NCBI GenBank assembly: GCA_964388955.1
Contig: CAYMCO010000024.1
Span: 17,554-81,553 of the forward strand
Direction of reading: 5' to 3'
DNA length: 64,000 nt
Source: CAYMCO01 sp964388955
GTDB taxonomy: Bacteria > Chloroflexota > Anaerolineae > Anaerolineales > E44-bin32
How positions within the stretch are numbered: position 1 is the first letter of the stretch; every line of letters begins with the position of its first letter. This document shows, piece after piece, positions 42,953 through 51,891 of the stretch. The position numbers and the translations under genes are program-made. The notes below the pieces were generated by a model, which saw nothing but the letters and a program-made list of their open reading frames with translations, had not been told where the DNA came from and searched no databases.

Positions 42953-45900
42953 ATGACGGATTACTTCTTTCGTGGATCGCTCGAGGCGCTCGATCCGGAA
43001 CTCTTCAAGCTGACGGAGTTTGAGGCCGAACGGCAGTACCGCAGGCTGATTCTGATCCCTTCGGAGAGCAGCGCGCCCTTCGCCGTGCGCGAGTGCTTGG
43101 CGTCCCCGTTCCAGAATGTGTATGCGGAAGGCTATCCGCGACCCGAAACACGCAGTATGCCTGAGGCGGAGATCCTGGATCACGCGACCCGGCTGGCCGT
43201 CTACCGGCGATACTCCGATCCGCGCTACTATAAGGGCGTTGAATACGCGGATGCGGTGGAGGCTTTGGCCCGTCGGCGGTGCGCACTTGCCTTCGCGGCC
43301 AATGGATTCACCCCGGAAGAACTCTATGCCAATGTGCAGCCACTTTCCGGCGCGCCCGCCAACAACGCGGTCTATCAAGCGCTTTTGGAGCCTGGTCAGA
43401 AGATCATGGGGATGAATCTGCTTCATGGAGGCCATCTCACCCATGGCTCTTCTGTGAATCGATCCGGGAAGCTATATGATGCCGTCCATTATGGCGTGGA
43501 CCCGGAAACAGAACGCATTGACTACGATGCTGTGGAGCAACTGGCGCGTGATGAGCGTCCCCGGTTGATCATCGCCGGCTATTCCTCCTATCCCTGGTCG
43601 GTCGACTGGGGCCGCTTCAGGGAGATCGCCGATGCCGTCGGGGCCTATCTGATGGCGGATATCGCTCACGTCGCTGGGCTGGTTGTGGCGGGTGTGTGCC
43701 CCTCACCAGTGGGATATGCGGACGTGATAACCTTCACCACTCACAAGTCGCTTTGCGGGCCGAGAGGGGCGGTCATCCTGACGACCTCTGCCAGCCTGAG
43801 CCGCAAGATCGATCGGGCGGTGTTTCCCGGGGAACAAGGTGGACCCCATATGAACACCATTCTCGGCCAGGCGCTGACTTTCAAGCTTGCCATGACGGAC
43901 CAATTCAAAGCGCTGAATGAGCAGATTGTGAAGAATTGCGCGGCGCTCACGGCGGCGATCGAGGCGGCAGGCTTTCGGATCCCCTTCGGAGGCACGGATA
44001 CCCATCTCTCCAATGTGGACTGCAGCTCTGTGACAGGGAAGGATGGAACCCCTTTGTCCGGGGATATGGCCGCCCGCATCTTGGACGTGGCCGGGATCGA
44101 AGTGAACCGCAATACGATCCCGGGGGACCGCTCCGCTGCCTTCGCTTCTGGAATCCGGATCGGAACACCCTGGATTACCCAAAGGGGGTTCAAGGAGCAG
44201 GATTGCCGGGCCCTGGGAGCGCTGGTCGGAAGCATTTTGAATGCATGCCAGCCCTACTCGATGCCGGGAGGGACCAAGGCCATGCGGCGAGCAAAGGTCG
44301 ATTTCGCCGCGTTGAACGAGGCGAAGATCCAGGTGCGCGAGATCGCGGCTGAGAAAGGCGCCGACTTCGGCCCGCCAGAATATGGATATCCGCACTTCTA
44401 TTACCTCGATGACCCGCTCCCTGAGGGGGAAATCGTCCACATCGGCTTGGAGGGGAGTGCAGCGCCTTCGTTGCTTCGATGGCTGACGGGAGCCCGCCCC
44501 GAGCAGCTTGAAGTCGGGTCCCCGCGAGGGACAACACTATGGACGCCCGAGGGGGCAGTAGATTGCACCATTGTGCGCGAGTCTGACCATGGGGAGTGGG
44601 GCGTTTTTGTGGCGCGCGAGGATGCCGCGCTGACGCTCACTTGGTTGCGGGATGCATCCGATGGCTATGTCACCTTCGATCCAGACGATGTACTGCGTAA
44701 ATTGCCCGGGCCGGTGGTCGTGCGGGTGCTCGGTGCGGTGTCGGAGGCGCCCGGCCCGGCCAAGCGGACCGCCGGGGGGGACAAGCCATGGTTCATGGGC
44801 ATGCCCGCAGGGGAAAAGACTGAGCTGCCGCGTTTCCGCTGGAATCCAGGTGAAGGGGAGGGGTTGCGCCGTACGGCGCTATATGAGACTCACAAGGCCA
44901 TGGGAGCCAAGATGGTCCCCTTCGCGGGATGGGAAATGCCGGTCTGGTACACCTCTGTGCTGGAGGAGCATGTAGCCACCCGAGAGGCTGCGGGTCTTTT
45001 CGACGTCAGCCACATGGGCGTGTATCAAGTGGAAGGCGAAAGCGCCCCCGTCTTCCTCGATAGCGTGGTGGGCAACGATGTCTCGACCCTGGATGTGGGA
45101 GAATCGCTATACACCCAATTCTTGGATCCGGGGGCAGCGGTGATCGACGACTGCATGGTATATCGCCGCGCGCCGCAAGTCTACTTGGTGGTGGTCAACG
45201 CGGGCAACGATGACAAAGATTGGGCCTGGCTGAATGCGGTCAAGGATGGTCGTGTGAGGATCGATGACGATCGCCCTTGGGCGAGGGCTTTTGGCTGCGA
45301 CGCCCGGTTGCGCAATCTGCGGGATCCGGAATCCGGGGCGGACATGCGGGTGGATATCGCCCTGCAGGGTCCGAGGAGCCGGGAAATACTGCTTCGCTTG
45401 GGTTGCGATGAGGAGATCGCCGAGCGCCTCCGTGAGCTCCCTTGGGCCGGGATCATGGAAGGGGAATTCGGGGGATTCCCTCTGGTAGTGAGCCGGACGG
45501 GCTACACGGGGGAGCGCGTCGCCTATGAGCTCTTCGTGCATCCTGATAAGAGCGTCGGGCTCTGGGAAGCGATCATGGAGGCGGGGAAGGGGGTGGGGAT
45601 GCTGCCCGTCGGTCTGGGCGCTCGCGATTCCCTGCGCACAGAGGCTGGCCTTCCATTGTATGGGCACGAGATGGCGGGTGAAATGGGGCTTGGCGTGGGT
45701 GACGCCGGATTTGCGGCATATGTGAAGGCCTATAAGCCGTGGTTCATCGGCCGAGCGGCTTTCTTGCAGCAGGAGGCTGTGCGTGGGCAGCAGGTGGCTC
45801 GCTTCCGCTTCGACGACAAAGGTGTGCGCATGGCGCACTACGGCGATCCCGTCGTGGACCGGCGGGGCAAGGTGATCGGAACGGTCACTTCGTGCGCAGT

Positions 45901-46081
45901 CGACAGCCAGGGGTATCTGCTGGGGCAAGCGGTGCTGGATCTGAAGCATACGGAGCCAGGCACGTCGATCGCGGCCTTCCAAGGCGCTTCGGACAAGCCA
46001 GGAAAGGCGCCTGCCGAATTGGGGCGCGGAGATCACGTCGCCATCCCCACGCCGGCCACGGTGCTATCTCGATTCATGTGA
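42953..46081 (+). CDS. Serine hydroxymethyltransferase-aminomethyltransferase (SHMT-GcvT) fusion
   Basis: A 1042-aa fusion. Residues about 10-440 are SHMT (PLP enzyme; serine + THF to glycine + methylene-THF) with LIPSESSAP, LSGAPANNAVYQALL, MADIAHVAGLV and the PLP lysine K265 (TTHKSLCGPRG). Residues about 640-1040 are GcvT/aminomethyltransferase (LYETHKAMGAKMVPFAGWEM, LFDVSHMG, ALQGPRS, LGARDSLRTEAGLPLYGHEM), which binds THF and handles aminomethyl or N-methylglycine-type groups. About 200 residues between them form an extra folded linker of unknown role. No glycine cleavage P or H protein gene is in the window. The fusion would channel one-carbon units between glycine, serine and THF and fits a locus handling methylated glycines. 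Confidence 0.9.
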   Translation: MTDYFFRGSLEALDPELFKLTEFEAERQYRRLILIPSESSAPFAVRECLASPFQNVYAEGYPRPETRSMPEAEILDHATRLAVYRRYSDPRYYKGVEYADAVEALARRRCALAFAANGFTPEELYANVQPLSGAPANNAVYQALLEPGQKIMGMNLLHGGHLTHGSSVNRSGKLYDAVHYGVDPETERIDYDAVEQLARDERPRLIIAGYSSYPWSVDWGRFREIADAVGAYLMADIAHVAGLVVAGVCPSPVGYADVITFTTHKSLCGPRGAVILTTSASLSRKIDRAVFPGEQGGPHMNTILGQALTFKLAMTDQFKALNEQIVKNCAALTAAIEAAGFRIPFGGTDTHLSNVDCSSVTGKDGTPLSGDMAARILDVAGIEVNRNTIPGDRSAAFASGIRIGTPWITQRGFKEQDCRALGALVGSILNACQPYSMPGGTKAMRRAKVDFAALNEAKIQVREIAAEKGADFGPPEYGYPHFYYLDDPLPEGEIVHIGLEGSAAPSLLRWLTGARPEQLEVGSPRGTTLWTPEGAVDCTIVRESDHGEWGVFVAREDAALTLTWLRDASDGYVTFDPDDVLRKLPGPVVVRVLGAVSEAPGPAKRTAGGDKPWFMGMPAGEKTELPRFRWNPGEGEGLRRTALYETHKAMGAKMVPFAGWEMPVWYTSVLEEHVATREAAGLFDVSHMGVYQVEGESAPVFLDSVVGNDVSTLDVGESLYTQFLDPGAAVIDDCMVYRRAPQVYLVVVNAGNDDKDWAWLNAVKDGRVRIDDDRPWARAFGCDARLRNLRDPESGADMRVDIALQGPRSREILLRLGCDEEIAERLRELPWAGIMEGEFGGFPLVVSRTGYTGERVAYELFVHPDKSVGLWEAIMEAGKGVGMLPVGLGARDSLRTEAGLPLYGHEMAGEMGLGVGDAGFAAYVKAYKPWFIGRAAFLQQEAVRGQQVARFRFDDKGVRMAHYGDPVVDRRGKVIGTVTSCAVDSQGYLLGQAVLDLKHTEPGTSIAAFQGASDKPGKAPAELGRGDHVAIPTPATVLSRFM

Positions 46082-46169
46082 TGTTCACGGCGCCAGTGCG
46101 GCCGCCGGAAATGACATCAGTTATCCACCCTGTTGGCAGTGGTCGTCCGCCGTGGCCCCAAGAAAGGTG

Positions 46170-46196
46170 AGAGCCCCATCCCTTCGGTGGGGCTCT
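46170..46196. terminator. Bidirectional terminator-like hairpin
   Basis: A 9-bp perfect stem AGAGCCCCA/TGGGGCTCT lies between the converging SHMT-GcvT gene (plus) and the pilin gene (minus). It lacks a marked T-tract on either side. Confidence 0.5.
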
Positions 46197-46247
46197 AACG
46201 CGCTATGACAGATGGGGGGGTAGGATCGAATGGGTCAAGCGCTGCGT

Positions 46248-46394
46248 CTAGATGTTGGCGACAATGTTGCTGAAGACGTTTCCGATGGCGGGGCCGAGCA
46301 CGACCAGAATGACGATCACGACCACCGCGACCAGGACCAAGATGAGGGCGTACTCTACAAGGCCCTGACCCTTTTCCTTCGGTGCGAATAACAT
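46248..46394 (-). CDS. Flp/Fap-type IVb pilin
   Basis: A 48-aa prepilin: a short positively charged leader (MLFAPKEKGQG), then the class IVb signature G/QGLVEYALIL with glutamate at position 5 of the mature N-terminus, and a long hydrophobic helix (VLVAVVVIVILVVLGPAIG). It would be cleaved by a TadV-like prepilin peptidase and assembled by Tad machinery, none of which is in the window. The ATG at 46394 was chosen for its AAAGGAAG site; an ATG at 46445 would add 17 residues. Confidence 0.8.
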   Translation of the reverse strand: MLFAPKEKGQGLVEYALILVLVAVVVIVILVVLGPAIGNVFSNIVANI

Positions 46395-46695
46395 GGGTGC
46401 GCTTCCTTTCTTTGATGTTGGCTTATCCGAGAGGGATTTGGGCACGATGCACGCTTCGACGTTGGATTACCCCCCCTCCCAAGGAAGAGCATAGCATGTG
46501 CCCCCTCTGAATCTGCCTTACAGTCAGCTTGCATGGGGATAAGGACCGAGCTGTCTTCGTTCGGGCCGCACAGGACGTTTCCGAGGGGCGGACTGAAGGC
46601 GAAGGCCAAGAGGGAAGGTCCGGTAGGGTCAGCCCGGTTCCCCCTGCTTATAGACGGCTGGCCCCAATGCGGTCGCTTGTGCGGATCGTAGGGCG

Positions 46696-46824
46696 CTAGA
46701 ACCGCGAGACCAGACTGACGACAAAGGAGGCGATTACAAGCAAAGCGATGACGGCGAAGACGATTTGGTTTCTTCGCATCCGTCGGCGCTCACGACCGGA
46801 AATCTCTCTCTTCTTGCGTGCCAC
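46696..46824 (-). CDS. Short basic single-helix membrane protein
   Basis: A 42-aa protein: a strongly basic N-terminus (ARKKREISGRERRRMRRNQ) followed by one transmembrane helix (IVFAVIALLVIASFVVSLVS). The GTG at 46824 has an excellent GGAAGGGAG ribosome binding site, and residues upstream in the longer frame look non-coding. Small proteins of this shape occur widely in Chloroflexota; function unknown. Confidence 0.6.
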   Translation of the reverse strand: MARKKREISGRERRRMRRNQIVFAVIALLVIASFVVSLVSRF

Positions 46825-47213
46825 GATTCTCCCTTCCTTGCCACGAGACACGCATCCAGGGCCGTGGATAGCGCCATTGGCTGCCGCAGAAAACAGCAGC
46901 CCTGAACCGTGTCTTTCGCCGCGATGGATCATCCCATATTCAACATTAGTGTACCTCAAGGGTCTCCACGCGACCGATCGATCATCCCTCCCAGAGTCGA
47001 TCCGCTTCAGGAGGAAGTATCCCGTGGCGGAAGAGCCTGCGCCGCCGGATCCAGCCATCAAAAGCTCTTATGTTTAGAAATGGTCTGATGGATCCAGAGC
47101 TGATGGCTTTTGAGACCACTTTGAGGCCAATTGGAAGGCGGGGAACCATATCCTATGCATCGCGGGCGGGAACAGGCGCGGTTTCATCCACTGTGAAGAA
47201 GGAGACAGGACAC
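46825..47213. other. Divergent intergenic region, nothing recognised
   Basis: Lies between the small basic membrane protein (minus) and the DUF4173 gene (plus). The plus frame stays open back to 47070 but without a ribosome binding site or family resemblance. No clear promoter pair was found. Confidence 0.4.
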
Positions 47214-48866
47214 ATGACATCGATATCAGCGGAGGCTGAGATCACGGAGCGGGAGAGGCTGCCTGGAGGGGCATTACAATCGGCCGTGAGGCTGGCCGCA
47301 ATCGGAGGATTCCTCGGGCTGGCCGTGGAGATCTTGTTCTTCAAACATCGCCTGGGGATCTCTTTCTTCATCTGGGCTTGCCTATCCTTAGGCGGCTTGG
47401 TTCTGGCGGCCGGCTGGCATGCCATCCGGATTCGGGGCCGGCACCTGCTGCTGTTTGCCGTAATCTTGTTCTTTTCGATCATGGTCTTCTTTCGAAGCGA
47501 CCCCTTCACGGTCCTGGTGGATGTACTGCTGACCTTCGTGTTGTTCGGTGTATTGGTTCAATCCTTCCGGTCGGAAAACTGGCTGGGCTACGGCGCCGTG
47601 GAATACGTGCTTTCCGTGGTATGGACTCCTATTCGAGCGTGCTTGCTCCCCTGGGGCCCATTGAGGGGAATCCAAGGGGCTATGGCCGGGAATGGGGAGT
47701 GGCGGCGAAGATTGCTGGCCATCCTTCGTGGGGTTCTGCTGGCGATTCCGATTCTGCTCGTCCTGATTTCCCTCCTGAGTTCTGCAGATCTCGTGTTCCG
47801 GGACCAGTTGGGGCGCGTACTTGCCTGGATGGATGTGGATCGGGTGGTCGAGATCATCGGCCGTTTGCTCCTTATCGTGTTCAGCGCGCTGTTCTCCCTT
47901 GGCGCGCTCGTCGCCGCACTGCGCCCCGCCCACTTGGAGACCGTTAGGGGCTACGCGGACAAGCTGTTGCGCCCCTTCCTGGGCTGGATAGAGAGCATTG
48001 TCGTACTTGGCCTCGTGGATGTGCTGTTTGCCGCGTTCGTCTTGGTGCAATTCCGATATTTGTTCGGCGGTGAATCGCAGATTGTGGTTGCAGGGTACAC
48101 CTACGCCGAGTATGCGCGCCGGGGATTTGGCGAGTTGATGCTGGCCTCCGTACTCAGCCTGGGGCTGATCATGGCCCTGGCTACCTGGGTGAAACTCGAG
48201 GCCCGGGCCCCGAAAGTCTCATTCAAGGTCTTGAGCTTGCTGCTGGTTGGCGGGGTCGGAGTCATGCTGGCTTCCTCGCTCGTGCGGCTGCTGGCCTATG
48301 AGGGGGCCTACGGCTTCACCCGTCTGCGCACGTACAGCCATGTTGCCATACTGTGGATTGCCGCCCTCTTCTTGGGGTTCCTGGTCCTGCTGATGACGGG
48401 CCGCCTGCGGCATATCACATTGGTCGTGGTCTCCGTGATCATTGGATACGGCGCCAGTTTGAATCTGCTGGGGGTGGATAACTTCATCGTGCGCCAGAAT
48501 CTGTCGCGGTACACGGAGAGCGGGAGAATCGATCTCGCCTATCTGACCGCGCTGTCCGCCGACGCGGTGCCGGGGTTGGTCGAGATTTCCAGCCAACTCT
48601 CCTCCGCCAACCGGTCAGACTTGCTTCCCCAATTGGCCTGCAGGGAGAGAATGGTCTCGGATGAACTGCGAGGTTCGGCTTGGCCCGAATATCACATCTC
48701 TCTGGTATCGGCGGAGAGGGCCTTGGGGAGTGTGGGCGAGCAGCTCGAGCCCTATCAGGTGACTCGTGGGGGGAAGGGCTCCGGTGGTGCGTCAGAAGGG
48801 AGGGGGGCGCTTATCGTGACGTGGCCGGGCGGTGAGGAGCGTTGTCGCACCACTTCCATCGATTGA
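47214..48866 (+). CDS. DUF4173-family multi-pass membrane protein
   Basis: About 550 aa with roughly 11-12 transmembrane helices. The order (charged N-terminus, paired helices, FRSENWLGYG, then SLLSSADLVFRDQLG, GYTYAEYARRGFGELMLAS and YEGAYGFTRLRTYSHVAILW) fits the DUF4173/DUF4153 family. The ERRGYGF-like and YARRGF motifs are its conserved parts. I used the ATG at 47214, preceded by AGAAGGAG. The family is uncharacterised. A soluble C-terminal tail of about 100 residues follows the last helix. Confidence 0.8.
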   Translation: MTSISAEAEITERERLPGGALQSAVRLAAIGGFLGLAVEILFFKHRLGISFFIWACLSLGGLVLAAGWHAIRIRGRHLLLFAVILFFSIMVFFRSDPFTVLVDVLLTFVLFGVLVQSFRSENWLGYGAVEYVLSVVWTPIRACLLPWGPLRGIQGAMAGNGEWRRRLLAILRGVLLAIPILLVLISLLSSADLVFRDQLGRVLAWMDVDRVVEIIGRLLLIVFSALFSLGALVAALRPAHLETVRGYADKLLRPFLGWIESIVVLGLVDVLFAAFVLVQFRYLFGGESQIVVAGYTYAEYARRGFGELMLASVLSLGLIMALATWVKLEARAPKVSFKVLSLLLVGGVGVMLASSLVRLLAYEGAYGFTRLRTYSHVAILWIAALFLGFLVLLMTGRLRHITLVVVSVIIGYGASLNLLGVDNFIVRQNLSRYTESGRIDLAYLTALSADAVPGLVEISSQLSSANRSDLLPQLACRERMVSDELRGSAWPEYHISLVSAERALGSVGEQLEPYQVTRGGKGSGGASEGRGALIVTWPGGEERCRTTSID

Positions 48867-48889
48867 GAGGATTGCACAGTCAGGATTAC

Positions 48890-49480
48890 TCAGGAAGGAT
48901 CGATATCGCCACGCTCCGGTTTGTCGGCGATTACCCAAAAGGTGTAGCTCTCTCGGACGATGTGAGTTTGAGCGCCGCAGCCTTGCAGGATACCAGCGAC
49001 GTCCCCAGCGGGCATGAAGTGGCTGCGCATCAGGGCGAGCTTCTCCAAGGCGGCGATGATCTTGACGGATGCGTGCCGGATGTCCGGCTCCTCAACGATC
49101 AGCCGGCCCCCAGGCGCCAGCACGCGCCACATCTCCCGCAGGCTCTGCTCCTGATCCGCCATGTGGTGAAGGGCATCTACGATGATTACGCCTGCAAAGG
49201 TGCCCGAGGCCAGACTGAGCGATTCACCGACAGTGACAACAGCCATGAGCCCATCCTTCTGGGCTGACTGCGCGAGCATGTTTTGGGACGCGTCGGCCAC
49301 GATCACGCGCCCTGCGTGTTCGGTGAAGCTCGCAGAGGCGCGCCCTGTCCCGCCGCCCAGGTCGAGCAGATCGCCACCCACCGGAAGGTCCATCAACTGG
49401 ACGAGGGGGGTCTCCTCTGCTGGGCGAATGAGGCGATCGTAGAAGGGGGCAAGTATATCGAAGTGGTTGAACGGGGGCAT
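48890..49480 (-). CDS. Class I SAM-dependent methyltransferase
   Basis: About 196 aa with the Rossmann methyltransferase motifs: motif I LLDLGGGTGRAS, motif II with the acidic VIVADASQNML, and VDALHHMADQEQSLREMWRVLAPGGRLIV as motifs post-I to III. It resembles UbiE/COQ5-type enzymes but the substrate is not evident. I chose the ATG at 49480 (MPPFNHFDILAPFYDRL) with GAGAAGAG upstream; an ATG at 49528 would add 16 residues. It converges with the DUF4173 gene. Confidence 0.85.
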   Translation of the reverse strand: MPPFNHFDILAPFYDRLIRPAEETPLVQLMDLPVGGDLLDLGGGTGRASASFTEHAGRVIVADASQNMLAQSAQKDGLMAVVTVGESLSLASGTFAGVIIVDALHHMADQEQSLREMWRVLAPGGRLIVEEPDIRHASVKIIAALEKLALMRSHFMPAGDVAGILQGCGAQTHIVRESYTFWVIADKPERGDIDPS

Positions 49481-49856
49481 CGCTCTTCTCGCAAGGCCCG
49501 CATCGATCCGGCGAGCGGCTGAGATCATACACCGGTCTCAATCATATCTGATTTTGATCGAACTTGGATCTCAAGCGGATACCACTTAGATATCGACGCG
49601 CATTGTATATTCGGGGCAAGCTTGCCGCGGGGATCGTGACCGAAGGGTCAGGGGTGACATGGCCGCCTGCGGGGGCCGACCCGGGGATCCGTTCGGGGGT
49701 ATTGGCGGACCGTAGCGCGTCTGGAGCAAACTCTGAGTGTTCTCCAGCCGCTGGTGCGCACGGTGGGCCGGTAGGGCAACTCGCGGTAGAATCGCCGCGC
49801 GGAAGAGCCGCCTTGGGTGGCCGTTACGCGTGGAAAAACACTTGTAGGAGGTCATC
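49481..49856. other. Divergent intergenic region before the AOR gene
   Basis: About 375 bp between divergent genes. AT-rich near 49530-49610, where promoters for both genes may lie; no confident hexamer pair. I looked for a molybdenum/tungsten-cofactor riboswitch because of the downstream enzyme and could not recognise one by eye. Confidence 0.4.
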
Positions 49857-51560
49857 ATGGAGGAGCGTGTTTGGCGGGCGAATGTCGGGTCTCGAGCGGT
49901 GACCAGGGAGCGCGTGCCCGAGGGGTGGAATCACCTTGGCGGGCGGGGGTTAATCCCGCGCGTGCTGCTTGATGAGATCGATCCCGCCTGCGATCCACTG
50001 GGGCCGCACAACAAGCTGGTCTTTGCCCCGGGGCTGTTGGTCGGGCACCGGATCTCCTCTTGTGATCGGATATCCATCGGCGGCAAGAGCCCGCTGACAG
50101 GCGGGATCAAGGAAAGCAACGCCGGCGGCCGGACGGGCTTGGCGCTTGCTCACCTGGGGACAAAGGCGCTCATCATTGAGGGTTGGCCAGGGGATGAGGG
50201 CTGGTGGGTGCTCCATCTGAGCGTTTCCGGCGGAAGGTTTGAAGCCGCGGATGAGCTCGCAGGCCTGGGAGTGTATGAGAGCGCGCCGATGCTGGTTGAG
50301 CGATATGGGGATCATGTGGCGATGGCGTTGATCGGCCCGGGCGGCGAAATGGGTATGCTGTCGGCGGGGATCCAGAATCTGGATAAGGACGAGGAACCGT
50401 CGCGCATCGCGGCGCGGGGCGGTTTGGGCGCAGTAATGGGGAGCAAGCGATTGAAGGCGGTGGTGATCGACCCGGCCGAGGGGACCGCGCCGCCCGTGGT
50501 GGATGAGGCTGGTTTCAATGAGGCCAAGAAATACTATACAAAGGAATTGCTCGCCCATCCGCAGACGACCACCTACGCGGACTACGGCACGGCGGCGATG
50601 ACCCTGATGTGCAATGGTTTCGGTGGGCTGCCCACCAGGGGATTCTCCGCCGGGGAATTCGAAGCCGCGGAGAAGATCAGCGGGGAGGCGATGCGCGATC
50701 TGCTACGCGCCAGGGGCGGCGATGCGAGCACCACCCATGCGTGCATGGCGGGTTGTGTCATTCGCTGTTCCAACCGCTATGCCAACGACAAGGGGGAAAA
50801 GATCGTCTCGCCGGTGGAATATGAGACCATTGGGTTGGTGGGCTCAAATCTGGGGATTGAAGACCTGGACGATGTGGCGCGCATCAACTACCTGCTGAAC
50901 GACATCGGCCTCGACACCATAGAAGTTGGGGCAGCGCTGGGTGTCGCGGCACAGGCGGGTCTGATGGAATTCGGCGATAGCGAGCGGGCGCTGCAGCTCA
51001 TAGAGGAGATTGCGCAAGCGACGGTGCTGGGTCGGGTGCTGGGGAACGGGGCGAAGATCACGGGACAGGTGTTCGGCGTACGGCGCGTGCCGGTCGTCAA
51101 AGGCCAGGCCATATCCGCCTACGATCCGCGCGCCATCAAAGGCACGGGAGTGACCTATGCTACCTCCCCGCAGGGCGCGGATCACACGGCGGGACTCACC
51201 ATTCGCGCCAAGACAGATCATCTCGATCCTAAGGGGCAGGCGAAGCTTTCTCGGGACACGCAGTTCAAGATGGCTGGCTATGACACGCTGGGAGCCTGTC
51301 TGTTCGCAGGGTTCGGCTACGCCAAGGCGCCGGGTGCGATACGTGACCTGATCAAGTCTCGCTATGGATGGGATCTGGGCGAGGATGCACTCATCGATCT
51401 GGGGCGCCAGACGATCGAGTTGGAGCGGGAGTTCAACCTGGCGGCGGGATTCGGGCCTGCGGATGATCGCATCCCCGAGTGGATGACCGAGGAACCGCTC
51501 GCGCCCCACGGCGCCGTGTTCGACGTCCCCGATGAGGAGCTCGACGAGGTTTTTGCTTGA
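49857..51560 (+). CDS. Aldehyde:ferredoxin oxidoreductase family enzyme
   Basis: A 567-aa member of the AOR family, tungsten (or molybdenum) bis-pterin enzymes that oxidise aldehydes to acids with ferredoxin. Family marks are FAPGLLVGHRISSCDRISIGG, SPLTGGIKESNAGG, GPGGEMGMLSAG, and the cluster ligands in HACMAGCVIRCSN (CxxxCxxxC spacing as in YdhV-type members) with a later cysteine in TLGACLFAG. The strong AGGAGG site supports the ATG. Its stop overlaps the start of a MoaD/ThiS-like gene. Aldehydes from the alcohol dehydrogenase encoded at 54978-56096 could be a substrate, by inference. Confidence 0.88.
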   Translation: MEERVWRANVGSRAVTRERVPEGWNHLGGRGLIPRVLLDEIDPACDPLGPHNKLVFAPGLLVGHRISSCDRISIGGKSPLTGGIKESNAGGRTGLALAHLGTKALIIEGWPGDEGWWVLHLSVSGGRFEAADELAGLGVYESAPMLVERYGDHVAMALIGPGGEMGMLSAGIQNLDKDEEPSRIAARGGLGAVMGSKRLKAVVIDPAEGTAPPVVDEAGFNEAKKYYTKELLAHPQTTTYADYGTAAMTLMCNGFGGLPTRGFSAGEFEAAEKISGEAMRDLLRARGGDASTTHACMAGCVIRCSNRYANDKGEKIVSPVEYETIGLVGSNLGIEDLDDVARINYLLNDIGLDTIEVGAALGVAAQAGLMEFGDSERALQLIEEIAQATVLGRVLGNGAKITGQVFGVRRVPVVKGQAISAYDPRAIKGTGVTYATSPQGADHTAGLTIRAKTDHLDPKGQAKLSRDTQFKMAGYDTLGACLFAGFGYAKAPGAIRDLIKSRYGWDLGEDALIDLGRQTIELEREFNLAAGFGPADDRIPEWMTEEPLAPHGAVFDVPDEELDEVFA

Positions 51561-51820
51561 TCGTGATCGTGCATCTGCACGCCAATCTTCGCTTGGAGAC
51601 GCCCAGCGGCATGGTCGGCCGGCTGGAGATGGACCTCGAGCCCGGATCTGACGTTCGGGCCCTGCTCCGGGAGTTGGGCTTCTCGGAGCAGCAGGAGGCG
51701 CTCCTGATCGCCGTCAACGGCCGGATGGGGAGGCTCGACCAGGTGCTCTCCAGCGAGGACGTCGTTCGCGTGATGCCGCCGATATCCGGCGGAAGGTGCG
51801 CCCGCTGGAACGGGCCATAA
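51557..51820 (+). CDS. MoaD/ThiS-like beta-grasp sulfur carrier
   Basis: An 87-aa ubiquitin-like protein (VHLHANLRLETPSG start, DLEPGSDVRALLRELG helix, VVRVMPPISGG end). MoaD and ThiS normally end in a free Gly-Gly that is adenylated; here ISGG is followed by nine residues (RCARWNGP region), so maturation by a protease or a different role would be required. The TTG start overlaps the AOR stop (TTGA); GTG at 51563 is an alternative. Pairing with an AOR is a known arrangement for pterin-cofactor supply. Confidence 0.75.
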   Translation: MIVIVHLHANLRLETPSGMVGRLEMDLEPGSDVRALLRELGFSEQQEALLIAVNGRMGRLDQVLSSEDVVRVMPPISGGRCARWNGP

Positions 51821-51891
51821 CATAGGGGTGAAGGGGGGTCTGCAAAGCCGCCCGGCAAGGGGCTGGAATTCTCGTCTGCGGCCCCTGGGGC

